Shown here piece by piece: positions 1 to 8,804 of a DNA stretch of 31,945 nucleotides (within the stretch, counting starts at the first letter, position 1; each line of letters starts with the position of its first letter). A model generated the notes under the pieces. The model made no database searches and had not been told where the DNA came from. It saw nothing but the letters and a program-made list of their open reading frames with translations. The stretch lies in the NCBI GenBank assembly GCA_964351745.1, contig CAYGPI010000018.1, forward strand, positions 1 to 31,945, given 5' to 3'. A program made the translations under genes and the position numbers. Source of the stretch: CAYNJF01 sp964351745 (lineage in GTDB: Bacteria > Pseudomonadota > Gammaproteobacteria > Berkiellales > Berkiellaceae).

Positions 1-2995
1 TTTGGGCTAAAAGATCGCCATCGATATCAGCAAAGTTGAAATCACTGGCGGCAAAGACATAAGCTGTATCTTCATTAGTAATGACTGTATTGGCGCCCGC
101 TGTAGGCAAATCATTCCATTCGGTAATATCGACCGACAAGTTGTAAGCAGCAACCGAATATGCGCTACCATCATGCACTTTGAAATCAAAACTTGCATAG
201 GAGGCACCATTGGCATTGGCGGCTGGCACAAATTGCAAGAAGCCCGCATCTAGGTCTGCTTTAGAAATCACATCATTGAGACCAACGGCCACGCTATTAA
301 GCTCTAAACTACCTGCCACAGGTAAAGTTGTGATTTGAATTTGGGTTAGAAGGTCGCCATCGATATCAGCAAAGTTGAAATCACTGGCGACAAACACATA
401 AGTTGTATCTTCATTGGTAACGACTGTATTGGCACCAGCTGTGGGTGCGTCATTGACAGCCGTGACGTCCACTGACAAGTTGTAGGCGGCAACTGAGTAC
501 ACGCTGCCATCATGCACTTTAAAATCAAAGCTTGCATAAGAGACGCCATTAGCATTGGCGGCTGGCACAAATTGTAACAACCCTGCATCTAAGTCTGCTT
601 TAGAAATGACATCATTAAGACCAACGGCAACCCCATTGAGCTCTAAACTACCTGCCACCGGCAGAGTCGTGATTTGAATTTGGGCTAAAAGATCGCCATC
701 GATATCAGCAAAGTTGAAATCACTGGCTGCGAATACATAAGATGTGTCTTCATTCGTGACAACGGTATTGGCACCTGCTGTTGGCAAATCATTGACCGGC
801 GTCACATCAACCGTCATAGTCGCAGGTAAGAGTGAATATAGCAATCCATTATGAACTCTGAAATTAAAGCTAGCATAGTTATCACCATTCAAATTGTCTG
901 CTGGGATAAATTGGAGCATGCCAGCACCAATATTTCCTATTGGAATTTCTTGGTTAAGAGTGACCGCGACACCATTAAGCTCTAAGCTACCCGCACCTGG
1001 CAGAGAAGTAATCCTAATTTTATTTATTAATAGAGCATCAAGAAGATTTGTTTGAAAGTCATTAATAACAAAGGTGTAGGCTGTATCCTCGTTTGTGGTA
1101 ACAGTACTTGGACCTCCGATTAAAGGATCATTAACAGCATTAACATCAAACGACACACTATAACTTAAAGCAGAATAGCTGCTTCCATCATGCACTTTAA
1201 AGTCAAAGCTATCATAAGCCACGCCATTTTCATCAGGGCTCGGCACAAATATCAGTAGCCCTGCATCAATGTCAGCCTTAGTGATGACTTGGTTTAAGGT
1301 CACATGAGCGCCGTTGTACTTTAAACTTCCTGCAGTTTCAAGTGAAGTAATTTGTATTTGCGAGAGTGTATCACCATCAATATCTGAAAAGTTAAAGTCA
1401 CTAGCTGAAAGCACATAAGTAACATCTTCATCTATCTCAATCGTATTACCAGCTGCTGTTGGCAAATCATTGGCTGGCGTAATATCGACTGACATACTAT
1501 AACTGACATCAGAAAATGTGACCCCGTCAGAAACTTTAAAGTTAAAACTGTCGTAAGAATCTCCACTCTCATTAGTGACTGGAGTGAATGTAAGAAGTCC
1601 TGCGTCAATATCTGTTTTAGCAATAACTTGATTAAGTGTAACATCCACACCATTGAGTTTTAAACTGCCAACAGATTCAAGAGAAGTAATTTGTATTTGA
1701 ATAAGTGTATCATCGTCGATATCAGAGAAGTTGAAATCATCAGCTGTAAAAACGTAACTAGCATCTTCACTGCTCACAACAACCTGGTTAGATGCTATAG
1801 GAGCATTATTATTTGCATCATGAGTAATTGTCACATTGTCAAAATGGACTTCTTGAATCGTATCTTCAAAACCAGCAGCAATTGTAAAACGTATAGCTAC
1901 ATCATTTGTTAAAACAATAGAGCTATCAAGAGCATATGATTTAGAGCCACTTACATCTCCAACAACATCTATTGACTCAAGCAATACGAAGTTCTCTCCG
2001 CCATCACTAGAGACCTTAATCAAAACAGTGTCCAGAGCAGCTTCTCCGTACCCTGTATAATCAAAAGTTAAGGTAGCAAAATTTGCACCACTGAGATCGG
2101 CCTGTCGACTTATACTAGGAAGACTTCCTCCGTCTCGATTATGAAGCTCTAGGGTATTACTTTGGATTGAAACAGCTCCACTAGTAGCACTGCCATCATC
2201 GTTAAGCTCTACCCAGTCACTAATCCATAACTCTGTGCCATCATTTCCGGCATAAGATGCTCCATTAAACTCATCTTTTACCGTAGACAGAGCTAATGTA
2301 TGCTCCCATGAAGACTTGAATTCCTCAGAAACGATGAGTTTAGTTTCAATATCGCCGTGATTAAACTCTAGCTCCCAATCTCCACCCAAACTTTCAGGCC
2401 CTGTCAAGTCATTACTCGCAGCAACATCCGCACCAGTGAGAGCAGACATTGATCGTAAGAAAGTTTGACCTTCATAAGTAGACGCGACATCGCAACCATA
2501 AAACATCAAATCAGCATTTATCGCCAACGAACTTTGCCAATTAATCAACTTCTCCGTGTGTTCACCAACAGTATTAAGGTTTAAGTCTGTGTTACCAATA
2601 AATACGCCATTTTCATCCCCATGAGAAATGATGTGGATCGCATCTAGGTCTTGGTATTGACCTAAAACGCTTGATATCTGCTCAACGCCACTACTATTTG
2701 AGTCTAGAATAAAAAACTCATAGGTCCTATCACCTGTATTTTGGGAGGTTATCTCCTCAATAAATGCATTATAATTCTCAACACTGGGATCTATGATGAC
2801 TAGCTCATGTCTATCAAACTGCACCAGTGTATCAGAGGCGTTATTATCATATTGCTCTAACAAAAGGTGAGCATCAAGTTCCTGCTCATAGAGATTTTCC
2901 ACATCAGCATTAAGAAACTGAGAATCAATATCAGCTGAAAAAAGTAGCCTTTGCTCTAATTCCTCAAAAACGGCATCTGATTTATCTTTCTTCAT
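1..2995 (-). CDS. Giant surface/secreted protein: LEPR-XLL-like start, DUF4347, cadherin-like repeats (3' end off window)
   Basis: At least 998 codons are open from ATG 2995 to the left edge, where the C-terminus is lost. AAGGG lies 4 nt before the ATG. Residues 9-24 contain LEQRLLFSAD, close to the LEPR-XLL motif that opens many very large exported proteins. No signal peptide follows. Residues about 60-225 match the DUF4347 pattern, with a HIISHGDENG segment and LMFYGCDVA. Residues about 235-390 look like a beta-sandwich, and from about 400 onward there are cadherin-like repeats of 113 residues carrying the DFNFSDIDGDTL signature. The family is regarded as adhesins or other surface proteins. 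The gene lies 85 bp downstream of the SecA-like gene on the same strand, so it is the likely substrate of the export genes to its right. Type I RTX repeats are not visible in this part and could lie beyond the edge. The architecture is secure; the adhesive role is inferred. Confidence 0.88.
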   Translation of the reverse strand, partial: MKKDKSDAVFEELEQRLLFSADIDSQFLNADVENLYEQELDAHLLLEQYDNNASDTLVQFDRHELVIIDPSVENYNAFIEEITSQNTGDRTYEFFILDSNSSGVEQISSVLGQYQDLDAIHIISHGDENGVFIGNTDLNLNTVGEHTEKLINWQSSLAINADLMFYGCDVASTYEGQTFLRSMSALTGADVAASNDLTGPESLGGDWELEFNHGDIETKLIVSEEFKSSWEHTLALSTVKDEFNGASYAGNDGTELWISDWVELNDDGSATSGAVSIQSNTLELHNRDGGSLPSISRQADLSGANFATLTFDYTGYGEAALDTVLIKVSSDGGENFVLLESIDVVGDVSGSKSYALDSSIVLTNDVAIRFTIAAGFEDTIQEVHFDNVTITHDANNNAPIASNQVVVSSEDASYVFTADDFNFSDIDDDTLIQIQITSLESVGSLKLNGVDVTLNQVIAKTDIDAGLLTFTPVTNESGDSYDSFNFKVSDGVTFSDVSYSMSVDITPANDLPTAAGNTIEIDEDVTYVLSASDFNFSDIDGDTLSQIQITSLETAGSLKYNGAHVTLNQVITKADIDAGLLIFVPSPDENGVAYDSFDFKVHDGSSYSALSYSVSFDVNAVNDPLIGGPSTVTTNEDTAYTFVINDFQTNLLDALLINKIRITSLPGAGSLELNGVAVTLNQEIPIGNIGAGMLQFIPADNLNGDNYASFNFRVHNGLLYSLLPATMTVDVTPVNDLPTAGANTVVTNEDTSYVFAASDFNFADIDGDLLAQIQITTLPVAGSLELNGVAVGLNDVISKADLDAGLLQFVPAANANGVSYASFDFKVHDGSVYSVAAYNLSVDVTAVNDAPTAGANTVVTNEDTTYVFVASDFNFADIDGDLLTQIQITTLPVAGSLELNSVAVGLNDVISKADLDAGFLQFVPAANANGASYASFDFKVHDGSAYSVAAYNLSVDITEWNDLPTAGANTVITNEDTAYVFAASDFNFADIDGDLLAQ
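2..1696 (-). repeat. Five in-frame 339-bp tandem repeats inside the giant protein gene
   Basis: The same landmark, which encodes the end of DIDGDTLSQ, recurs at 2, 341, 680, 1019, 1358 and 1697, exactly 339 bp (113 codons) apart. The three leftmost copies are close at DNA level. For example, a block of about 34 bp covering the NFADIDGD codons is the same in all three. The copies from 1019 rightward keep the protein pattern but have diverged widely in DNA. The array continues past the left edge, so its copy number is unknown. Confidence 0.95.
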
Positions 2996-3080
2996 ATGAC
3001 CCTTTTATATTAACCTTTAGGGAACAACCCGCTGCTAAATACTTAGCATATAAGTTTATCCTCGTGACTGTATAACCTCA

Positions 3081-5069
3081 TCATTCTAACTTCCCAGTAA
3101 AGGCCAGTAATTTACTGAGTGCTTTATCCTGGCGAATCATGTTTAGCCTCATTTTCTTGTATTTGTACTCGGTACAATGATGGGCAACTTTTATAAGCAG
3201 TAAAGCAAACTTTTGGTTGACGGGGCTCTCTTTAAATCCAAAGGCACGTACGATTTTTAAAGTCCATAAAGGAAAAGTGTGCACAAAAAAGCTATCATCT
3301 AAACTTGCGATGCACTCATAACTACCGGGATCACCTTGTCGTGCGCAACGTCCATATAACTGTCTGTCGACGCGGCCAAGCTCGTTCTTCTCAGTTGCAA
3401 GAACATGCAGACCTCCAAGCTTTGAGACTTCCTCAGAAATTTTGATATCAGTTCCTCTTCCAGCCATATTAGTTGCTATCGTGACCGCTCCATACTCACC
3501 AGCCTTTTCAATGATGGAAGCTTCAATATCATCATGTTGAGCATTAAGTATTTGATGAGGTATTTGATTATCTGTCAACAAATCCCCCAAAAGTTCTGAA
3601 TCCCCTACAGAGCAGGTCCCTACTAGGACTGGGCGGCCAGTTTTATGTATTTCTAGAATCCTACTTAAAACGGCATCATTTTTTTGCGCCATTGTTTTAT
3701 AAGTGACATCTCCTAAAGACGTGCGCAAACAAGGCTTATGGGTTTTAACAGTTACAACATTGAGGTTGTAAACATAAATAAGCTCATCCTCAACTTCTCT
3801 GACTGTTCCACTCATACCTGACAATCTCAAATACCTTCTAAAAAAGCGTTGATACGTAAGACGAGCCAAGGTTTCTTTTAAACCACTTATTAAGCAATTC
3901 TCTTTACATTCAATCATTTGATGAAGCCCGCGCTCCCAGCTTCTATCACTCATTAATCTACCAGTATTTGAGTCGATAATATGAACCCTATCATCTTTCA
4001 CTAGGTATTGTTCATCTCTTAAATACAAATAAATAGCATTAAGTGCCTGCATCATTAATGTGTTCCTATGGTTTGCAGAGCTCCATAGATTTGACAAATG
4101 CTCAGTTAACGTCTGTACGGTTTTCATGCCCTTTTTTGTTAAAACGCTAGTGCCTAACGATCTATCAATTTTAAAATCAACATTGACATGCAATTTCCTT
4201 GCTACCTGTAAAGCTTCTTTATAGACAGTTTGCTGTATAGGATTGTTATGATCCTTCGCTATCACCAGAGGGGTTCTTGCCTCGTCAATAAGAACACTAT
4301 CAGCCTCATCAACAATGGCAAAACATAGGCCACGTAACATAATTGGTTGCTTATTGAATTTCTGATTGTATTTATCAAAAGACCTACCCAGCTTTCCTTT
4401 TTTCTGACCCATCGTCATTTGATCACGAAGATAATCGAATGCAACCTGATTGTTAGTGCAGTAAGTTATATCTTTATCGTAATTCTCTTTTTTCTCAACG
4501 GGGCTCATTCGAGCGCCTACAAAACCAACTCTCAAGCCCAAAGCCTCATATAAGGGCCTCATCACTTCTGCGTCTCTTTCGCTCAAATATTCATTAACAG
4601 TAATAACATGAGTAGGCACGCCAGCAAGTGCCGCTGTTGCAGCTGCCAAAGTTGCTGTTAGAGTTTTACCTTCGCCTGTTTGCATTTCTGCCAACCGGCC
4701 TTGTAAAATGACCCAACCACCTCTAAGTTGTGAATCAAAGTGACGAAGACCTATAACCCTACCACTGACTTCTTTAATAAGAGCAAATGCTTTTGCGCAA
4801 TGTGGGGGTATAAAACCATCACGAGATAACAGATATTTGAGTTCCAAAATGGTATGATTAACCTCATGTTCATTAAGCTCTAGAAAAGCTTCTGAAAATT
4901 GATTAACCATCTTCGCGAAGGTATCTAACTCATTAGCTCTCGTCGACAACACATACTGCCCTTTTCTAAAAAAGTGTCTAATTTTTCGTTCAAATTCAGG
5001 CGCATCATCTTCGCTACGCTCAGGATAGTTACCCATAATGTGACCTGGTTTCAAATAGCGACTAGACAT
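3081..5069 (-). CDS. SecA-like translocase ATPase, short form
   Basis: A 662-residue paralogue of the preprotein translocase motor SecA. Walker A is TGEGKT at about 131-136. Walker B is DEAD at 254-257 within AIVDEADSVLIDEARTPL. The compact preprotein-crosslinking region carries IDSNTGRLM and GLHQ, and the second motor domain carries ATNMAGRGTDI and LYGRCARQGDPGS. The protein ends in the long scaffold helix, around residue 660 of a standard SecA of about 900 residues. It therefore lacks the helical wing, the two-helix finger and the zinc-binding tail. All ATPase motifs are intact, so it is probably an active motor rather than a relic. Its start overlaps the M50 gene by 8 bp, which implies coupled translation. 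Housekeeping SecA is normally full length and elsewhere, so this is an accessory copy probably dedicated to the giant protein downstream. That role is inferred. Confidence 0.9.
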   Translation of the reverse strand: MSSRYLKPGHIMGNYPERSEDDAPEFERKIRHFFRKGQYVLSTRANELDTFAKMVNQFSEAFLELNEHEVNHTILELKYLLSRDGFIPPHCAKAFALIKEVSGRVIGLRHFDSQLRGGWVILQGRLAEMQTGEGKTLTATLAAATAALAGVPTHVITVNEYLSERDAEVMRPLYEALGLRVGFVGARMSPVEKKENYDKDITYCTNNQVAFDYLRDQMTMGQKKGKLGRSFDKYNQKFNKQPIMLRGLCFAIVDEADSVLIDEARTPLVIAKDHNNPIQQTVYKEALQVARKLHVNVDFKIDRSLGTSVLTKKGMKTVQTLTEHLSNLWSSANHRNTLMMQALNAIYLYLRDEQYLVKDDRVHIIDSNTGRLMSDRSWERGLHQMIECKENCLISGLKETLARLTYQRFFRRYLRLSGMSGTVREVEDELIYVYNLNVVTVKTHKPCLRTSLGDVTYKTMAQKNDAVLSRILEIHKTGRPVLVGTCSVGDSELLGDLLTDNQIPHQILNAQHDDIEASIIEKAGEYGAVTIATNMAGRGTDIKISEEVSKLGGLHVLATEKNELGRVDRQLYGRCARQGDPGSYECIASLDDSFFVHTFPLWTLKIVRAFGFKESPVNQKFALLLIKVAHHCTEYKYKKMRLNMIRQDKALSKLLAFTGKLE

Positions 5070-7206
5070 TGAATTGCCTCATAAAGATCCGACGCATTTT
5101 TGAGATCCACTGGGTTAGCAAAGGCGTATTTCCATGATAAAATCTAACATACATTCGACTACCTAAGAACGGCTGCTCATGTTGTGGCAAGGCCAAATCT
5201 AAAGTAAAAAAAAGCTCAAGAGCTTGCGTCCCATTTTTGTCTTCTGAATTGATATCTATGTTCCCGCCACCTTCCGTACCTAAAACATTTGACGGTAAAG
5301 AATGACTGGCATTTGGATGCTCCCTCAGCAACGTAGTGTGCATAACTTTTGAAACTTTGTGAATACTACGAACCTCGATGTCTTTCACTCCTGAGCGAAT
5401 CAATCCCATATCATTCTGATGTATAGAGACTTTTATGACTGGCTTGCTTTCACCAATAATGTACCCAATCACATCGCCATTTTTTTTGTAGCTTCCAATG
5501 AGATCTTGTTGGTTCAGTAGTATTAAATTCCCAGAAGATTGAGCTTTGACGTCAAGTTTGACTTGTTTCTCAAGACCATGCGCATACTTTGATTGTGCCA
5601 AATTCACTTTTTCTCTTTCTTTCAATGTCTCAACTGTACTTTCTGTTCTTTTATTTGTCCATTTGGCCTTGGCTTCCTTTAACTCATAAAGCAAAATCTC
5701 ATTTCTTTTTGTTAAGCTGGGCTCTTCTAGCTGGACGATGACTTCATCTTTTAAAACCTTTGATGAGGATCGCTTATAAAGCTTGGAAACAAATCCATCA
5801 GATCCAGCGCGTAGCACAGCATCATCAGGCAACCAAACGACACCCTCTGCTTTAGTGTATTCGGGAAGAGGCACAAACGATACAAATATAAAGAGAATAA
5901 AAGCGAATGAGAAAACCTTCGTGACAGATTGTGAACGCTGTCTCTCAAGCTGAGGACTCCTAAACAAAAAGTGAAGCTGCTTAATGAGTGGTATAACAAT
6001 CTGTGTAAGGATACCCCATATAGCTAAGACAACACCAAACACAAAGAATTTTTGAGCAACAAAAGCTGCTATCAATAAAACGACACTTATCCGATATAAG
6101 AAAGAAAAAATGCCATAATTTAGGTACCACGCCTTTTCTGAAGTTGTTGCATCAAAGCCATTGTTGTGATTCAACTTAAAAAGATATCGCTTTGCCAGAT
6201 ATGCAAGATATTGTTTTGATTTTCCTGTTAAATTTGGAATTTCGATATAATCAGAAAGTATATAGTATCCATCATATTTCATAAGTGGATTGCCATTAAA
6301 CACTAAGGTGCTTACGCAACCAATCATCATGATATTAAAACATATTGTTTGTATAAAAATGGAATCTACAATCAGCCAAACGAATAGAGCTATTGATGCC
6401 AAAAACAACTCCACCATCATCCCTGCGGCACCAACCACCATACGCTTGTATTTATCACTAATATTAGAAGCGCTTGAAGCATCTACATATGGGAATGGTA
6501 TGAGAACTAGCAAAACAAATCCCATAGTATGGACTTCACCACCCCATTTTTTGGCGGCATAAGCATGGCCTAACTCATGAAGAATTTTTACTAATGGATA
6601 AATAACCCAAAGGATCATTAGATTCTGTGCGCTAAACATTCGCTGCGTCACATTATTGGTAAGCTCTCCCCAGTGACTCAACATCATGGCAAACGCAAGC
6701 AGTATTGTCATCAGCCATACAGCAGCAAAAGTTTTGGTGAAAACAAAATTAACATACCTTATGGTTTTATCTAAAAAGTGATCTGGATCTAAAAGTGAGA
6801 ATCTAAGCGACATAGGGCTCATTAATTTTTCAGTCAACTTCCCTTTTTTTCTAGCCTGGATTCTCTCAATAATTTCATCGTAGTCTGGTTGAGCATTACT
6901 GATCAACAAGTCTGAACGATAGAGCCTTGAAAATAAATCAATCATTTGGTCTTGAGTTAGAGCGTCATCGCCTAATTTGGAGTTGGTAAGACCCCATATT
7001 TCTTGAATGTTTCTTTGGCCATCGCACAAGCCAATCACTTCATATGCTTTTTCATTAAATCGGTGGACTCTTCCAGATGTTTTATCTTCAATGACATACC
7101 ATACACGATGACGATAAACGTGCCTGGTTAGAAAAGCATTTTTCTTAAGTTCAGGAATAAGCTTCGAAACTTTATACCAATGGTTGCTAAAAATTGAAGT
7201 GGACAC
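5062..7206 (-). CDS. PqqD-like domain / M50 site-2 protease / HlyD fusion membrane protein
   Basis: A 714-residue fusion. Residues about 25-105 resemble the PqqD/peptide-binding winged-helix fold (RFNEKAYEVIGLCDG). Several membrane helices follow from about 155. They carry the zinc motif HELGH at 210-214 and the second S2P motif NGNPLMKYDG at about 303-313, so both metal-ligand regions are present. After the last helix (about 430-450), residues 455-700 are a HlyD-type adaptor with a lipoyl-like part (GSDGFVSKLYKRSS) and a short coiled coil. M50 enzymes cut within or near the membrane. The HlyD part would contact periplasmic partners, and the PqqD-like part may bind a peptide substrate. The gene starts with GTG, with a G-run 7 nt upstream that lies inside the end of the preceding gene. 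It overlaps the SecA-like gene by 8 bp. Domain calls are firm; whether it cleaves the exported protein or only conducts it is unknown. Confidence 0.9.
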   Translation of the reverse strand: MSTSIFSNHWYKVSKLIPELKKNAFLTRHVYRHRVWYVIEDKTSGRVHRFNEKAYEVIGLCDGQRNIQEIWGLTNSKLGDDALTQDQMIDLFSRLYRSDLLISNAQPDYDEIIERIQARKKGKLTEKLMSPMSLRFSLLDPDHFLDKTIRYVNFVFTKTFAAVWLMTILLAFAMMLSHWGELTNNVTQRMFSAQNLMILWVIYPLVKILHELGHAYAAKKWGGEVHTMGFVLLVLIPFPYVDASSASNISDKYKRMVVGAAGMMVELFLASIALFVWLIVDSIFIQTICFNIMMIGCVSTLVFNGNPLMKYDGYYILSDYIEIPNLTGKSKQYLAYLAKRYLFKLNHNNGFDATTSEKAWYLNYGIFSFLYRISVVLLIAAFVAQKFFVFGVVLAIWGILTQIVIPLIKQLHFLFRSPQLERQRSQSVTKVFSFAFILFIFVSFVPLPEYTKAEGVVWLPDDAVLRAGSDGFVSKLYKRSSSKVLKDEVIVQLEEPSLTKRNEILLYELKEAKAKWTNKRTESTVETLKEREKVNLAQSKYAHGLEKQVKLDVKAQSSGNLILLNQQDLIGSYKKNGDVIGYIIGESKPVIKVSIHQNDMGLIRSGVKDIEVRSIHKVSKVMHTTLLREHPNASHSLPSNVLGTEGGGNIDINSEDKNGTQALELFFTLDLALPQHEQPFLGSRMYVRFYHGNTPLLTQWISKMRRIFMRQFNV

Positions 7207-7209
7207 AAT

Positions 7210-8634
7210 CTATCCCCCCAACTGCCATATCTTTAAGCTGAGCCAATCAAAAAATGAGTGCGTCCAAATCCAAAAATATGGTGCTTTCCCAGCATTTATT
7301 TTCGCAATACCTTCCATCCCAGGTCTAAGTGCTTGCCTTGTTTCAGAAAGTTCAGCTTCTACTTTAAATGTATTTTGCCCGCCTTGTGCATTAGAGACAG
7401 TAGTGATTTGTTTAACTTTAAAAGGAATCTTATCATTGGGAAAGCTTGATAACGCAATATGCCCCTGCTGACTATTGTTAATCGCAGTGACATCTCTCTC
7501 ATCAACTTCTAGGATGATACGATACGATTCTAGTGGAGCCAGTTTAAATAGAACCTGCCCCTTTTCTACGGGAGCCCCTAAGGTTTGACTTAAATCTCCC
7601 TCAATAATAATACCTTTAAAAGGAGCTCTAAATTGGATCCTTTTGAGCTGGGCACTGACTAGTTCCTTTTTGGCTGTCACTTGTTTCATTTTAGATGATA
7701 AAATTGAGGCACTAGATCTGTCTTTTTTTCCTAAAGCTTCCCTATACTCATTTGAAATTTGACGGTGTTCAAATTTTAATTTTTTGCTCTCCAACTTTAA
7801 ATCTGAATCATCTAATTGTGCAAGCAGCTGGCCTTCCAAGACTTCGTCGCCGGCTCTAACATAGCTCTGAGCAATATATCCAGCTGCAGGCGATGAAATA
7901 ACCCTTTGCACACTGCCTTCTAGCTTGGCTCGTGCAGTCACCTGATAGTCGCCAGATATGACAAAACTACTTAAGATGATTAGAACTAATGGTGTGACAA
8001 TCAACTTAGCAACCAAATATTTAGGACCAATCAGGTGCTTCACATGGGTCGCCATGACATCTTTAATTTTAGCACCAATCCATCTTTCATCTTGCTTTTT
8101 GAATTGTAAAATAGGCCCAATTAGACCACATGCCATGTCGCACACTTCTAGCCACTTCGCATCAAATGGTCGACTCTCATTTCTTTCAAAACTAATAGAG
8201 CCAACTATTTCTCGATGGCATAGCAGTGGAAAAGTGCAAATTGAAGATGTCTCACTTTCCTTCACTAATTGAGCATGCATCTGCGTTAAAGCAGCAGGGG
8301 CATCAGGGGGTTGTGGGTATTGAATGGTTGAATGTTGATCGATACATTCACTCATCGCTAGACTGATCATTCGCACAAAATTTGTTTTATCATCAAAATG
8401 GGCATGATGTGACATGGCCACGATTTGAGTGTGGTTTGAGACTAACCAACCTATACTCACTCGAGTACAATCAAAACATTCAGTCATTTTTGTAGCCAGC
8501 GCCGTGACGCTACCTTCAAAATTATCTTGCTCAAGAACAAAGCTTAAGAGTTCAAAAATAACTAATAATTGATCTAAGCTGGCTGATTCGCGTTGTTGGT
8601 TTAGACTATATTTCCAGTCTAAGTTTATATCCAT
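7210..8634 (-). CDS. GAF-domain HlyD-family membrane adaptor
   Basis: A 474-residue protein. Residues about 20-180 are GAF-like (helical start, then GSISFERNESRPFDAKWLE). One membrane helix lies at about 205-228 (LVAKLIVTPLVLIILSSFVI). A HlyD-type adaptor follows, with lipoyl halves (SSPAAGYIAQSYVRAGDEV and FRAPFKGIIIEGDLS) flanking a short coiled coil, then a beta-barrel region. GAF domains sense small ligands or bind partners in the cytoplasm; the adaptor half would lie in the periplasm. A GTG at 8637 is also possible, but TAGG sits 7 nt before the ATG at 8634 and favours that start. Only 3 nt separate its stop from the M50 start. It probably forms one complex with the M50-HlyD fusion. The ligand is unknown. 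Confidence 0.88.
   Translation of the reverse strand: MDINLDWKYSLNQQRESASLDQLLVIFELLSFVLEQDNFEGSVTALATKMTECFDCTRVSIGWLVSNHTQIVAMSHHAHFDDKTNFVRMISLAMSECIDQHSTIQYPQPPDAPAALTQMHAQLVKESETSSICTFPLLCHREIVGSISFERNESRPFDAKWLEVCDMACGLIGPILQFKKQDERWIGAKIKDVMATHVKHLIGPKYLVAKLIVTPLVLIILSSFVISGDYQVTARAKLEGSVQRVISSPAAGYIAQSYVRAGDEVLEGQLLAQLDDSDLKLESKKLKFEHRQISNEYREALGKKDRSSASILSSKMKQVTAKKELVSAQLKRIQFRAPFKGIIIEGDLSQTLGAPVEKGQVLFKLAPLESYRIILEVDERDVTAINNSQQGHIALSSFPNDKIPFKVKQITTVSNAQGGQNTFKVEAELSETRQALRPGMEGIAKINAGKAPYFWIWTHSFFDWLSLKIWQLGG
7214..7219 (-). promoter_or_regulatory. Ribosome binding site for the M50 gene, inside the stop region of the GAF-HlyD gene
   Basis: A run of six G on the minus strand ends 7 nt before the GTG start at 7206. 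The run encodes the last glycines of the upstream protein, and the TAG stop lies between it and the start. This arrangement supports the GTG start and suggests translational coupling. Confidence 0.6.
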
Positions 8635-8804
8635 CACCAGGCCTACTGTAAGAATTTACCTAATTTTAGTCTCTACTCTCATGACTTTGACAAATAAGTA
8701 AGGGCCAAAGTGCCAACAAAAGCAAAGCTACTTGATTTTTATCGGCTACCATTGGAAGTAATAAAGGATTATTGAATCATGACTCACTTAACATGAACTA
8801 ATGA

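Noticed and set aside
7..588. Two minus-strand frames of 80 codons (7-249 and 346-588)
   Set aside because: They are out-of-frame shadows of the 339-bp coding repeats, spaced exactly 339 bp apart, and the true frame is open through both.
2..1696. Repeats as a CRISPR or non-coding satellite
   Set aside because: The period is 339 bp and in frame, and protein-level conservation exceeds DNA conservation in the older copies. It is a coding repeat.
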